Of a stretch of DNA of 62,103 nucleotides, positions 35,614 to 45,077 are shown piece by piece (positions within the stretch are counted from its first letter, which is position 1; each line of letters starts with the position of its first letter). The stretch lies in the NCBI GenBank assembly GCA_947588805.1, contig CANPYR010000007.1, positions 1-62,103 on the forward strand, in the 5' to 3' direction. This DNA comes from an uncultured Clostridia bacterium. Lineage in GTDB: Bacteria; Bacillota; Clostridia; Oscillospirales; Ruminococcaceae. The translations under genes and the position numbers were made by a program. The notes below the pieces were generated by a model. That model ran no database searches, was not told where the DNA came from, and saw only the letters and a list, made by a program, of their open reading frames with translations.

Positions 35614-38600
35614 ATGGTATACAGGATTTTTGTAGAAAAAAAGCCGGAGCTTGCTCATGAAGCTAAAGCTCTTCTTAACGATCTTAAGAATCTTCTGATG
35701 ATAAAAGGTCTTGAAAAGGTTAGGATAATTAACCGCTACGACGCCGAAAACATCGACAGGGAGCTTTTTGACTATTCCGTTAAAAACGTCTTCTCGGAGC
35801 CGCAGCTTGATAACGTATCCGAAACGCTTGAAGCGGAGGGCGCGACAGTTTTTGCGGTAGAATATCTTCCCGGACAGTTTGATCAGAGAGCGGATTCGGC
35901 CGCGCAGTGCATACAGATAATTTCTCAGGGCGAACGCCCGATAATTCGCTCGGCTAAGGTTTACTGCCTATACGGAGATCTTAGCGATAAGGAAACGGAA
36001 GAGATAAAAAAATACGTCATAAATCCCGTGGAAGCGAGAGAAGCTTCGCTTGAAAAGCCCGAGACTCTTAAGACCGACTATGTGATACCGACTGAGGTAA
36101 AAACTCTCGACGGATTCAGAAGCTTAAACAGAAGCGAGCTTGAAAAATTCGTTTCGGACTACGGTCTTGCGATGGACGCGGACGATATCGAATTCTGTCA
36201 GAATTACTTTAAGCTTGAAGACCGCGATCCTACTATCACAGAGATAAGGATGATAGATACCTACTGGTCGGATCACTGCCGTCATACCACCTTCCTCACC
36301 GTTATCGACAGCGTGAGGTTCGAGGACGAGCTTTTACATAAGGCGTATGAAGAATACCTCGAAGTAAGGCGCAGGATCGGAGACAATAAGCCCATCTGCC
36401 TTATGGATATCGCTACGGTCGCCGCTAAGTATCTTAAAAAAGAGGGAAAGCTTCCTAAGCTTGACGAGTCGGAGGAAATCAACGCCTGCACGGTCAAAAT
36501 AGAGATCGAAGCGGACGGTAAGAAAGAGCCTTGGCTGCTTCTCTTTAAAAACGAAACGCATAATCATCCCACCGAGATCGAGCCTTTCGGCGGCGCGGCT
36601 ACATGCATAGGCGGGGCGATACGCGACCCGCTCTCGGGAAGAGCTTACGTGTACGGCGCTATGCGCGTCACAGGAGCCGCCGACCCGACGGTTCCGGTAT
36701 CCGAGACCATTCCCGGAAAGCTTCCTCAGAGAAAAATAGTCACCACCGCGGCAGCCGGGTATTCCTCCTACGGAAACCAGATAGGACTCGCAACTGGTAT
36801 AGTAGACGAGATCTATCACCCGGGATATGCCGCGAAAAGGCTTGAAATAGGCGCTGTTATCGGGGCCGCGCCGCAGGAAAACGTTCGCCGCGAGGTCCCG
36901 AAGCCTGACGACGTGGTAATTCTTCTGGGCGGTTCGACCGGCCGCGACGGTATAGGCGGCGCTACAGGCTCTTCAAAAGCGCATAACGCCCACTCGGTCG
37001 AGAACTGCGGAGCGGAGGTCCAGAAGGGCAACGCTCCCGAGGAGAGAAAGCTCCAGAGGATGTTCAGAAATCCCGAAGCTTCAAGACTTATAAAGCGCTG
37101 CAACGACTTCGGCGCGGGCGGCGTTTCGGTCGCCATCGGAGAGCTTGCGGACGGGCTTGAAATCGATCTTAACGCGGTGCCGAAAAAATACGAGGGTCTC
37201 GACGGGACAGAGCTCGCAATTTCCGAGTCTCAGGAGAGAATGGCCGTGGTAGTCGATCCCAAGGACGTTGACAGATTTCTGGAGCTTGCAAACGAGGAAA
37301 ACCTCCAGGCTCGCCCGGTCGCGACGGTCCGGGAGCAGCCGAGACTCGTCATGAAATGGAACGGCAAGAAGATAGTGGATATAAGCCGCGATTTTCTCAA
37401 TTCAAACGGCGCGGAGAAGCATATCGACGTAACTCCTCTTGCGACAGAAAGATACGACAGGATTATCGACGGGACATTCACGGAAAACATGAAGGCTTTG
37501 GCGGGAGATCTTAACATCTGCTCAAAACGCGGACTTTCGGAGCGCTTCGACTCCTCTATCGGCGCGGGAACGGTGCTTATGCCGTTCGGCGGCAAGAATC
37601 AGCTCACGCCTATACAGGCGATGGTCCACAAGATCCCGGTCGAGAAAAAACACACCGACGACTGCTCCTTTATGGCTTGGGGCTACAACCCGTATATCAG
37701 CGAGACAAGCCCTTATCACGGCGCGTATGCCGCGGTCATAGAGTCGGTTTCTAAGCTTATCGCCACCGGAGCTTCATTCGACGACGTATATCTTACCTTC
37801 CAAGAATACTTTGAGCATCCCGGCCGCGACGGAAAGCGCTGGGGAAAGCCTTTCTCGGCTCTTTTGGGAGCGTTCAAGGCTCAGCTCGATCTCGGCATAG
37901 CGGCTATCGGAGGAAAGGATTCGATGAGCGGAAGCTTTGAGGATCTCGACGTTCCCCCGACTCTTGTAAGCTTTGCTGTCACCACCGGAAAGACTTCCGA
38001 CGTTATATCCCCGGAATTCAAGAAGCCCGGCCACAAGGTCGGATTCATCACGCCGAGATATACCTATCAGGACCAGCCCGAACCGGAAAGCCTTAAGGAG
38101 CTTTATGAAAAGATCACAAAATGCATCCGCTCAAAGAGCGCCGCGGCGGTTTATACCCCCTGCATAGGCGGTATTGCCGAAGCCGTGCTTAAGATGTGCC
38201 TCGGAAACGGGATCGGATTTAAATTCGATCCGGAGTATCTCAGCTACGCTTCTCTTGACGACATCTTCGGGATCTATTCCGGCGCGTTCATAGTTGAGCT
38301 TAACGGCGAATGCGACGTAGAGGGTATGAGGATAATCGGCGAAACCACTGAAGAGCCTGCGATCTCCTATATCAACGAAAATCAGGAAACCGAGAAGATA
38401 GATCTTAAAGAGCTTTTGGAGATCTATGAAAACAAGCTTGAGGGCGTTTACAGCTGCAACATCAAGCAGGGCGGCGGGGAGCTTATGAACATAAGCTTCG
38501 ACGGCAAAAATACATCCTCCCCCGCTATAAAGGTCGCAAAGCCGAAGGTTCTTATCCCGGCATTTCCGGGAACAAACTGCGAATACGACAGCGCTAAGGT

Positions 38601-39336
38601 CATGCGCGACGCGGGAGCGGAGCCGGAAATCGTCGTCATAAACAACCTCACCGCTCAGGGGATATCCGACAGCGTGGATAGGTTCGCAAAGGAGCTTGAA
38701 TCGTCGCAGATGGTATTTATCCCCGGGGGTTTCTCGGGCGGCGACGAGCCGGACGGCTCCGCTAAATTCATCTGCGCCTTCTTCCGCAACCGGAAGATCA
38801 AGGACGGAGTTATGGAGATGCTTAAAAACCGCGACGGGCTTATGTGCGGCGTCTGCAACGGCTTCCAAGCGCTTATTAAGCTCGGCCTTGTGCCGTTCGG
38901 AGAAATTCTTGACTCCGACCCCGACTTCCCGACGCTCAGCTTTAACACCATCTCCCGCCACCAGTCAAGGATCGTTCGCACTAAGATCGTCTCTAACAAG
39001 TCCCCGTGGCTCAGAAACGTAGATCTTGGCGACATTATAAACGTTCCTATCTCTCACGGCGAGGGAAGATTCCTCTGCGGCGAAGAGCTTCTTAAAAAGC
39101 TTATCGCTAACGGCCAGATCGCTACGCAGTATGTGGATCTCTCGGGAAATCCGACCTCGGATATCCGCTTCAACCCGAACGATTCGGTCTGCGCTGTTGA
39201 GGGTATCACCTCCCCCGACGGCAGAATCTTCGGCAAGATGGGGCATTCCGAAAGATTTGCTCCGGATCTTTATAAGAACGTCCCCGGAAATTACGATATC
39301 GGTATGTTCCGCGCGGCGGTTGAATACTTTAAATAA
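35614..39336 (+). CDS. purL: Phosphoribosylformylglycinamidine synthase, single-chain
   Basis: In 1240 residues it fuses the PurS-like N-terminus (1-150), two AIRS-type synthetase halves (about 170-960) and a C-terminal class I glutaminase. The synthetase part shows DTYWSDHCRHTTF-like RMIDTYWSDHCRHTTFLT and NETHNHPTEIEPFGGAATCIGG. The glutaminase has FIPGGFSGGDEPDGSAKF and the nucleophile in LMCGVCNGFQALIKLGL, plus GHSERF near the end. It converts FGAR and glutamine to FGAM. This long form differs from the PurSQL three-gene type of Bacillus and is common in Clostridia. Last gene of the pur operon. Confidence 0.96.
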   Translation: MVYRIFVEKKPELAHEAKALLNDLKNLLMIKGLEKVRIINRYDAENIDRELFDYSVKNVFSEPQLDNVSETLEAEGATVFAVEYLPGQFDQRADSAAQCIQIISQGERPIIRSAKVYCLYGDLSDKETEEIKKYVINPVEAREASLEKPETLKTDYVIPTEVKTLDGFRSLNRSELEKFVSDYGLAMDADDIEFCQNYFKLEDRDPTITEIRMIDTYWSDHCRHTTFLTVIDSVRFEDELLHKAYEEYLEVRRRIGDNKPICLMDIATVAAKYLKKEGKLPKLDESEEINACTVKIEIEADGKKEPWLLLFKNETHNHPTEIEPFGGAATCIGGAIRDPLSGRAYVYGAMRVTGAADPTVPVSETIPGKLPQRKIVTTAAAGYSSYGNQIGLATGIVDEIYHPGYAAKRLEIGAVIGAAPQENVRREVPKPDDVVILLGGSTGRDGIGGATGSSKAHNAHSVENCGAEVQKGNAPEERKLQRMFRNPEASRLIKRCNDFGAGGVSVAIGELADGLEIDLNAVPKKYEGLDGTELAISESQERMAVVVDPKDVDRFLELANEENLQARPVATVREQPRLVMKWNGKKIVDISRDFLNSNGAEKHIDVTPLATERYDRIIDGTFTENMKALAGDLNICSKRGLSERFDSSIGAGTVLMPFGGKNQLTPIQAMVHKIPVEKKHTDDCSFMAWGYNPYISETSPYHGAYAAVIESVSKLIATGASFDDVYLTFQEYFEHPGRDGKRWGKPFSALLGAFKAQLDLGIAAIGGKDSMSGSFEDLDVPPTLVSFAVTTGKTSDVISPEFKKPGHKVGFITPRYTYQDQPEPESLKELYEKITKCIRSKSAAAVYTPCIGGIAEAVLKMCLGNGIGFKFDPEYLSYASLDDIFGIYSGAFIVELNGECDVEGMRIIGETTEEPAISYINENQETEKIDLKELLEIYENKLEGVYSCNIKQGGGELMNISFDGKNTSSPAIKVAKPKVLIPAFPGTNCEYDSAKVMRDAGAEPEIVVINNLTAQGISDSVDRFAKELESSQMVFIPGGFSGGDEPDGSAKFICAFFRNRKIKDGVMEMLKNRDGLMCGVCNGFQALIKLGLVPFGEILDSDPDFPTLSFNTISRHQSRIVRTKIVSNKSPWLRNVDLGDIINVPISHGEGRFLCGEELLKKLIANGQIATQYVDLSGNPTSDIRFNPNDSVCAVEGITSPDGRIFGKMGHSERFAPDLYKNVPGNYDIGMFRAAVEYFK

Positions 39337-39345
39337 TAGGCAAAA

Positions 39346-39420
39346 GTCCGTACGCCGCCTTTTCGCGCCCGTCTCGGGCGAGTCGGTTACTTTCTGAGCG
39401 GGCGGGGGCGGCATACGGAC
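39346..39420. repeat. Inverted-repeat element after purL
   Basis: GTCCGTACGCCGCC (39346-39359) and GGCGGCATACGGAC (39407-39420) pair over 14 positions with one mismatch. Inside is a second hairpin, CGCCCG TCT CGGGCG (about 39365-39380). No T-run follows. It may be a structured 3' end of the pur mRNA or a small palindromic element. Confidence 0.6.
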
Positions 39421-39530
39421 GGAACTTCATAAATATCAGCTGATAATCCGTCAAAAGGTTCAACTATTTCGCCGGCTTCGGATTCAGTTTGTGTAAGTAT
39501 ACGAAATTTTAAAAAATGATTTCAAAGCTC

Positions 39531-39559
39531 TTGACTTTAGCGTGATAATATGATAAAAT
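39531..39559 (+). promoter_or_regulatory. Promoter of the histidine operon
   Basis: TTGACT (39531-39536), 17-bp spacer, TAAAAT (39554-39559). The leader of about 90 nt contains a short hairpin AAAGCC/GGCTTT (39580-39601) with a few Ts. I see no T-box and no run of His codons. From 39421 to 39530 nothing else is evident. Confidence 0.7.
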
Positions 39560-39655
39560 TCGCAGTGTTGAATTTTTATAAAGCCTTTATTTTAGGGCTT
39601 TTAAGCTTTAAATCCTTAAACTCACTATTTAATAAATGAAAGCAGGTTAATTGTT

Positions 39656-40741
39656 TTGGACTTTTTCTCGCAAAGCGGACTTCACGCCGCGATACGTTCG
39701 GTATATGAAAAAAGCGGCTATCGTCGTTATAAAATGTCAAAATTCGAGGAATATGACCTCTACGCCGGGAACAAGAGCTTCCTGCCGTCCGAGAAGGTCA
39801 TAACATTCACGGATACCGACGGAAAGCTTTTGGCTTTAAAGCCGGATGTGACGCTGTCGATAATCAAAAACTACCGCCCGAGCGACGGGACCGAGAAGGT
39901 TTATTATCACGAAAACGTCTACCGTTCCTCGGATCAGGGGTTCAGGGAGATAGAACAGGCCGGGCTGGAATGCTTAGGCGGGGTGGACGAGTATTCGGTC
40001 TGCGAGGTGCTCGCGCTTGCGACAAAGACGCTTTTGCAGCTTAGCAAGTCGGCCGAGCTCGATATAAGTCATCTCGGGATACTCTGCGAGCTGCTTGATG
40101 GGCTCAGCGAGACTGCGAAAAAATCCGCTGTTGAGTTTATCGGCTGCAAGAACTCCGGAGAACTCTCTAAGCTTTTGGATTCGGAGGATGTTCCCGCTGA
40201 GACTTCGGAAAGAATTATCGCGCTCTCCGGTATAGACTGCCCGGCTAAAGAAGCTTCCGAAAGGCTTCGTGAGCTTCTCGGCGGTTATGTGTCATGGGAA
40301 AGGCTTCAGCTCTTCTGCGATACCTGCGACTTTTTGGGAGAGGAATTCCCGGGCGCGGTGAGAGTCGATTTTTCCGCCGTCGGGGATCTAAACTACTACT
40401 CCGGGATAGTTTTTCGGGGATATATTTCCGGGCTTTCGCAGAGCGTTTTGTCGGGAGGACAGTACGATCAGCTCATGAAGCGGCTTAAGAAGCCGGGAAG
40501 AGCGATAGGTTTCGCGCTTTATCTTGATCTTTTGGAGCCGCTTATCGCTTCAAAGAACGGCTGCGACTTCGACGCGCTTCTTATCTATGACGTGTCGTCG
40601 GGGGCAAGAAGCGTCTACGACGCTGCTAAAGCGCTTGAAGCTGAGGGGAAGACAGTTATTACTCTGAGCGAGCGGCCGGAAAACATTACTTTTAAGGAAA
40701 TTTACAGAGTCGGAAAGGACGGCGCGGTTAAAATTGAATGA
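39656..40741 (+). CDS. hisZ: ATP phosphoribosyltransferase regulatory subunit
   Basis: HisZ is a class II synthetase paralogue that activates short HisG and carries histidine feedback. In 361 residues it shows KMSKFEEYDLYAG, LKPDVTLSIIKNYRP, KVYYHENVYRS and FREIEQAGLECLGG, all as in HisRS-like HisZ. The start is probably a TTG at 39656, with AGCAGG about 9 bp upstream; no in-frame ATG fits before the conserved FSQSGLHAAIRSVYEKSGYRR stretch. First gene of the operon, overlapping hisG by 8 bp. Confidence 0.93.
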   Translation: MDFFSQSGLHAAIRSVYEKSGYRRYKMSKFEEYDLYAGNKSFLPSEKVITFTDTDGKLLALKPDVTLSIIKNYRPSDGTEKVYYHENVYRSSDQGFREIEQAGLECLGGVDEYSVCEVLALATKTLLQLSKSAELDISHLGILCELLDGLSETAKKSAVEFIGCKNSGELSKLLDSEDVPAETSERIIALSGIDCPAKEASERLRELLGGYVSWERLQLFCDTCDFLGEEFPGAVRVDFSAVGDLNYYSGIVFRGYISGLSQSVLSGGQYDQLMKRLKKPGRAIGFALYLDLLEPLIASKNGCDFDALLIYDVSSGARSVYDAAKALEAEGKTVITLSERPENITFKEIYRVGKDGAVKIE

Positions 40742-41384
40742 GTTTGTAAATATCGCGCTTCCTAAGGGAAGGCTCGGCGAAAAGGTTTATGAAATGTTCG
40801 CGGCTTCGGGGTACAGATGCCCGGAGCTTGAAAATCCCGACAGAAGGCTTACCTTTGAAAATAAAGAAGCCGGAGTCAGGTATTTCTGCGTCAAGCCGTC
40901 GGACGTGGCGATCTATGTGGAAAAAGGAGCCGCGGATATCGGCGTGGCAGGAAAGGATATCCTCTTGGAATATAAGCCGGACGTGTACGAGCTTCTGGAC
41001 GTAGGTCTCGGAAAATGCCGGATGTGCGTAGCCGCTCCAAAAAATTTCAGGGACGATAACAGAAGAACTCTTCGCGTGGCGACAAAGTTTGTGCATACCG
41101 CAAAGGAGCATTTTTCCCGCACGGGACGGGAAATAGATATCATAAAATTAAACGGCTCGATTGAGCTTGCGCCTATTTTAGGGCTTTCAGACGTGATCGT
41201 GGATATAGTCGAGACCGGAACTACTTTAAAACAGAACGGTCTTGTAGTTATAGATACCCTCTTCGATATCAGCGCCCGTCTTATCGCTAATAAGTCGGGG
41301 TACAGATTCAAGAGGGAGAAGATAAACGAAATCAAAACAAAATTAGAGACGTGTAAGGAGAATAAAGATGATAAAAATTCTTAA
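40734..41384 (+). CDS. hisG: ATP phosphoribosyltransferase, short form
   Basis: It commits PRPP and ATP to histidine synthesis. The 216-residue protein lacks the C-terminal regulatory domain and therefore needs HisZ. Signatures are NIALPKGRLGEKVYEMF and the PRPP loop DVIVDIVETGTTLKQNGL. Translation probably starts at TTG 40734 inside hisZ, as no ATG precedes the conserved opening. The end overlaps hisD by 17 bp, so the first three genes are coupled. Confidence 0.95.
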   Translation: MNEFVNIALPKGRLGEKVYEMFAASGYRCPELENPDRRLTFENKEAGVRYFCVKPSDVAIYVEKGAADIGVAGKDILLEYKPDVYELLDVGLGKCRMCVAAPKNFRDDNRRTLRVATKFVHTAKEHFSRTGREIDIIKLNGSIELAPILGLSDVIVDIVETGTTLKQNGLVVIDTLFDISARLIANKSGYRFKREKINEIKTKLETCKENKDDKNS

Positions 41385-42642
41385 GACCTCCGAAGTAGCC
41401 GCCGCAGAGCTCTTCGACAGAACCACACAGACTCAGGACGTCGGCGCGGTCGTAAAGCAGATAATCGATACGGTAAGGGAAAGAGGAGATTCGGCGCTTT
41501 TGGAGCTTACCGAAAAGCTTGATCATGTCGTTATACACGACGTAAGGGTTTCGGAAGATGAGATAAACGAAGCGCTCATGGATATCGATCCGGAGCTTCT
41601 TGCCACCATGTATGAAGCCGCGGACAACATAAGAGAGTTCCACAAAAACCAGCTTCGTCCGGGGTTTGTCATGTCGGACAAGCCGGGGATCGTTATGGGA
41701 CAGAGAGTGACTCCGCTTGAAAAGGTCGGGATCTATATCCCCGGCGGGACCGCTCCCCTCTTCTCTACCGTTCTTATGAGCGCAATTCCCGCTAAGCTTG
41801 CGGGCTGCAGGGAAATAGTGATGGTGACTCCCGTGCAGAAAAACGGAAAGATATGCCCGGAGATGCTCGCTGCGGCTAAGATTGCGGGCGTGACGAAGAT
41901 CTTCAAGGTCGGCGGCGCTCAGGCGATAGCGGCTCTGGCTTACGGCACCGAGAGCGTTCCGAAGGTCGATAAAATAGTCGGCCCCGGAAACCAGTACGTA
42001 GCCGAAGCGAAGCGCCAGGTATTCGGAACCGTGAGCATAGAAATGATCGCAGGCCCAAGCGAGATCCTTATTATCGCAGACAGATCCGCAGACCCTGTAT
42101 TTCTTGCCGCGGACCTTCTTTCGCAGGCCGAGCATGATAAGCTTGCGACAGCGGTCCTTATAACCGACTGCGCGGAAATCGCCGAAAAAACTGCCGAAGA
42201 GCTTTCAAGACAGCTGGAGCTTCTGCCGAGAAAGGAAATAGCTCAGGCTTCTATTGAGAGAAACGGAAAAATAATCGTCGCAGAAAATCTTTCGGAGGCT
42301 ATTGAAATTTCAAACGAGATAGCTCCGGAACATCTTGAGATCGCGGTAGACAGTCCGTTTGACTACCTTCCGCTTATCAAAAACGCGGGTTCGGTATTTT
42401 TAGGGCACTACTGCCCCGAGCCCCTCGGAGACTACTTCTCCGGCGCTAATCACACCCTCCCGACCAGCGGCTCCGCAAGATTTTCAAGCCCGCTTTCGGT
42501 GGATGATTTTGTCAAGAAAATGCAGTTTACCTATTACACCAAGGACGCTTTTTCGGAGGTCGCGGAGAAAATATCCGCTCTTGCCGAAAAGGAAAACCTT
42601 TCGGCTCACGCAAGAAGCGCGCTTAAGAGGATAGGAAAATAG
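41368..42642 (+). CDS. hisD: Histidinol dehydrogenase
   Basis: The zinc enzyme makes the last two oxidations to histidine. In 424 residues it has VGIYIPGGTAPLFSTVLM, VGPGNQYVAEAKRQVFG, AEHDKLATAVLIT and PEHLEIAVDSP. TAAGGAGAA precedes the ATG. Confidence 0.97.
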   Translation: MIKILKTSEVAAAELFDRTTQTQDVGAVVKQIIDTVRERGDSALLELTEKLDHVVIHDVRVSEDEINEALMDIDPELLATMYEAADNIREFHKNQLRPGFVMSDKPGIVMGQRVTPLEKVGIYIPGGTAPLFSTVLMSAIPAKLAGCREIVMVTPVQKNGKICPEMLAAAKIAGVTKIFKVGGAQAIAALAYGTESVPKVDKIVGPGNQYVAEAKRQVFGTVSIEMIAGPSEILIIADRSADPVFLAADLLSQAEHDKLATAVLITDCAEIAEKTAEELSRQLELLPRKEIAQASIERNGKIIVAENLSEAIEISNEIAPEHLEIAVDSPFDYLPLIKNAGSVFLGHYCPEPLGDYFSGANHTLPTSGSARFSSPLSVDDFVKKMQFTYYTKDAFSEVAEKISALAEKENLSAHARSALKRIGK

Positions 42643-42653
42643 AGTTTATGCTT

Positions 42654-42777
42654 TTAGTGCTGTCAAGGCGTTTTACTTTACATTATTTGCAACTTAATGT
42701 TTGAAGCTGCAAACGTGAAAGGCCTTTATGCAAGGGATTTTAGAAGATATGTAAAGAATAAACGCTTTACAGCATTA
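42654..42777. repeat. 124-bp inverted-repeat-bounded segment between hisD and hisC
   Basis: The ends, TAGTGCTGTCAAGGCGTTTT (then ACTTTAC, to 42681) and GTAAAG...AACGCTTTACAGCATTA (42751-42777), are imperfect inverted copies over about 27 bp. The inside is A/T-rich with no frame. The shape resembles a small non-autonomous element (MITE) or a long hairpin in the mRNA. Confidence 0.55.
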
Positions 42778-42791
42778 TACGACAGGAGTGA

Positions 42792-43859
42792 ATGAATTTG
42801 TCAAGATTTATGACGCCTAAAACGCGCCGTCTGACTCCGTATACTCCCGGAGAGCAGCCTTCGGAAAGAAAATATATCAAGCTCAATACCAACGAAAGCC
42901 CCTTTCCCCCTTCGGAAAAGGCGATAATGTATTCAAGCGATGCGGTCAGACTTTCTAATCTCTATCCCCCGCTTGACGGAGGTCCGCTCAGGGGGAAGCT
43001 TGCGGATTATTTGGGCGTTCCGAAGGAATGCGTCGCGATCGCTAACAGCTCGGACGAGATACTTAATTTCATTTTCCGGGCTTTTTGCGGTGAGGACTCC
43101 CCCGCCGCTTTTGCGGACATCACCTACGGATTTTATCCCGTGTTTTCCTCTCTGAACGGCGCGCCATATACGGAAATTCCGCTTAAAGAGGACTTTACTC
43201 TTGATATCGGGCGCTTTATCGGGATACACAAAAATATCTTTATCGCGAATCCTAACGCCCCTACGGGTATAGAGATCTCGGGAGAGGATATTGAGAGGAT
43301 AGCGGAGTCAAATCCGGATAATATTGTCGTAATCGATGAAGCTTATGTAGATTTCGGCGGCAGGACCGCTATCCCGCTCGTTGATAGGCATGATAATCTT
43401 ATCGTGGTTCAGACCTTTTCCAAATCCCGGTCTTTGGCGGGCGCGAGGGTTGGGTTCGCGGTTTCAAATCCCGAAATCATTAAGGATATTTACACCGTGA
43501 TCTATTCTACGAACCCTTACAACATCAGCCGGGCGAATATGTTCGCTGCGATCGGCGCTATCGAGGACGATCGGTATACCAAGGATAATTGCAGGAAAAT
43601 TATCTCTACCCGTGAGAGGATCTCCGGAGAGCTTAAGGAGCTGGGGTTCAGGCTTACCGACAGCCGGGCGAATTTTATTTTCTGCGAGCCGCCGGATATT
43701 ATCTCCGGGAAAGAGTTGTATCAGGCTCTCAGAGAGCGCGGAATACTGGTGAGAAGATTCGACGTTAATAGGATCGAAAATTATCTCAGGATCTCTGTCG
43801 GAACGGACGCTGACATGGATCAGCTTATAAATGCGATTAAGAACACTCTGAATATTTAG
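42792..43859 (+). CDS. hisC: Histidinol-phosphate aminotransferase
   Basis: A PLP fold-I aminotransferase of 355 residues. YIKLNTNESPFPPSEKA opens it, VVIDEAYVDFGG holds the PLP-contacting Asp and Tyr, and QTFSKSRSLAGARVGF holds the PLP lysine. ATG 42792 lies only 3 bp after AGGAG, so the in-frame TTG at 42798 is an alternative start. Transamination gives histidinol phosphate. Confidence 0.94.
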   Translation: MNLSRFMTPKTRRLTPYTPGEQPSERKYIKLNTNESPFPPSEKAIMYSSDAVRLSNLYPPLDGGPLRGKLADYLGVPKECVAIANSSDEILNFIFRAFCGEDSPAAFADITYGFYPVFSSLNGAPYTEIPLKEDFTLDIGRFIGIHKNIFIANPNAPTGIEISGEDIERIAESNPDNIVVIDEAYVDFGGRTAIPLVDRHDNLIVVQTFSKSRSLAGARVGFAVSNPEIIKDIYTVIYSTNPYNISRANMFAAIGAIEDDRYTKDNCRKIISTRERISGELKELGFRLTDSRANFIFCEPPDIISGKELYQALRERGILVRRFDVNRIENYLRISVGTDADMDQLINAIKNTLNI

Positions 43860-43878
43860 ATCAAGGACGGTGAAATAA

Positions 43879-44466
43879 ATGCGCGAAGCCGTAATCAAAA
43901 GAAAAACCGCCGAGACGGATATTTCTTTATATCTTTCTCTTGACGGCAAGGGAGAATATGAGATCGATTCCGGAGTCGGATTTTTAAACCATATGCTGGA
44001 GCTTTTTTCAAGGCATTCTGGGTTTGATCTTAAGGTGAAATGCAAGGGAGATACCGAGGTAGACGACCATCACTCGGTTGAGGATATCGGGATCGCTCTG
44101 GGGCTTGCTTTTAAGGAAGCCGTAGGCGAAAAAGTGGGAATAAAGCGCTACGGAAGCGCTTTGATTCCGATGGACGAAGCGCTTATACAAACTGCCGCGG
44201 ATATTTCGGGAAGAGATTTTCTGGGATTCGGTCTCAGTATCCCCTCCCCTAAGATAGGAAGCTTCGACAGCGAGCTTGTATCGGAGTTCTTCGCGGCTTT
44301 TGTCAGAAACGCCGGGATATCGCTTCATATAATCCAGCTTGCAGGGGCGAATTCTCATCACATCGTGGAAGGCTGCTTCAAATCCGTCGCGAGAGCGCTG
44401 AGACAGGCGTGCGAGACTGACGAGAGATTCTCGGACAGCATTCCTTCTACAAAGGGAGCGTTATAA
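43879..44466 (+). CDS. hisB: Imidazoleglycerol-phosphate dehydratase
   Basis: The 195-residue monofunctional enzyme has its metal-binding motifs: VGFLNHMLELFSRHSGFDL, DDHHSVEDIGIALG and a second copy AGANSHHIVEGCFKS ending in the VARALRQA helix. There is no phosphatase domain; that step is done by the PHP enzyme at the operon end. The stop is directly followed by hisH. Confidence 0.97.
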   Translation: MREAVIKRKTAETDISLYLSLDGKGEYEIDSGVGFLNHMLELFSRHSGFDLKVKCKGDTEVDDHHSVEDIGIALGLAFKEAVGEKVGIKRYGSALIPMDEALIQTAADISGRDFLGFGLSIPSPKIGSFDSELVSEFFAAFVRNAGISLHIIQLAGANSHHIVEGCFKSVARALRQACETDERFSDSIPSTKGAL

Positions 44467-45075
44467 ATGATTGCTATCGTCGATTACGGAGTAGGTAATC
44501 TCTTTTCTTTGAGATCCTCGCTGGCGGCTCTCGGATATGAAGCCGAGAACGTTAAGGATCCCGAAAAATTAAAATTTGCTTCGCATATTATCCTGCCGGG
44601 GGTAGGTGCTTTCGGAGACGCTGCGAAAAAGCTTGAAGAGTCGGGGATGAAGGAGTCTCTGATTTCCGAAGCGGGCGCGGGCAAGCCTGTTTTGGGGATA
44701 TGTCTCGGAATGCAGCTTCTTTTGGAAAAAAGCTTTGAGTTCGGCGTTCATGACGGTCTGGGACTTATAAAAGGCGAGATACGGCCGATCGAGGAGGATA
44801 TCCCGAAAGGCTTTAAGATCCCGCACATCGGCTGGAACGAGCTTAAGTTCATAGATCATCCGCTTTTTAAGGATATAAGGCAGGGCGAAAACGTGTATTT
44901 TGTACACAGCTTTCACGCTAAAAACTGCCCGAGCGTAATCGCCGTCACCGACTACGGCGCGGAGCTTTGCGCGGCGGTGGGGAAGGATAACGTGATGGGC
45001 TGCCAGTTCCATCCCGAAAAATCGGGACTGGTAGGGCTTAAGATCTTGAATTCGTTTTGCAGGCTCGGAGGATAA
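44467..45075 (+). CDS. hisH: Imidazole glycerol phosphate synthase, glutaminase subunit
   Basis: A class I glutaminase of 202 residues: IVDYGVGNLFSL start, LPGVGAFGDA, nucleophile Cys in PVLGICLGMQLL, and the His-Glu pair in GCQFHPEKSG. It feeds ammonia to HisF. Confidence 0.97.
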   Translation: MIAIVDYGVGNLFSLRSSLAALGYEAENVKDPEKLKFASHIILPGVGAFGDAAKKLEESGMKESLISEAGAGKPVLGICLGMQLLLEKSFEFGVHDGLGLIKGEIRPIEEDIPKGFKIPHIGWNELKFIDHPLFKDIRQGENVYFVHSFHAKNCPSVIAVTDYGAELCAAVGKDNVMGCQFHPEKSGLVGLKILNSFCRLGG

Positions 45076-45077
45076 TT

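Noticed and set aside
39421-39655. Histidine T-box or His-rich leader peptide before hisZ
   Set aside because: No GGTGGNACCGCG-like sequence, no Stem I motif and no run of CAT/CAC codons.
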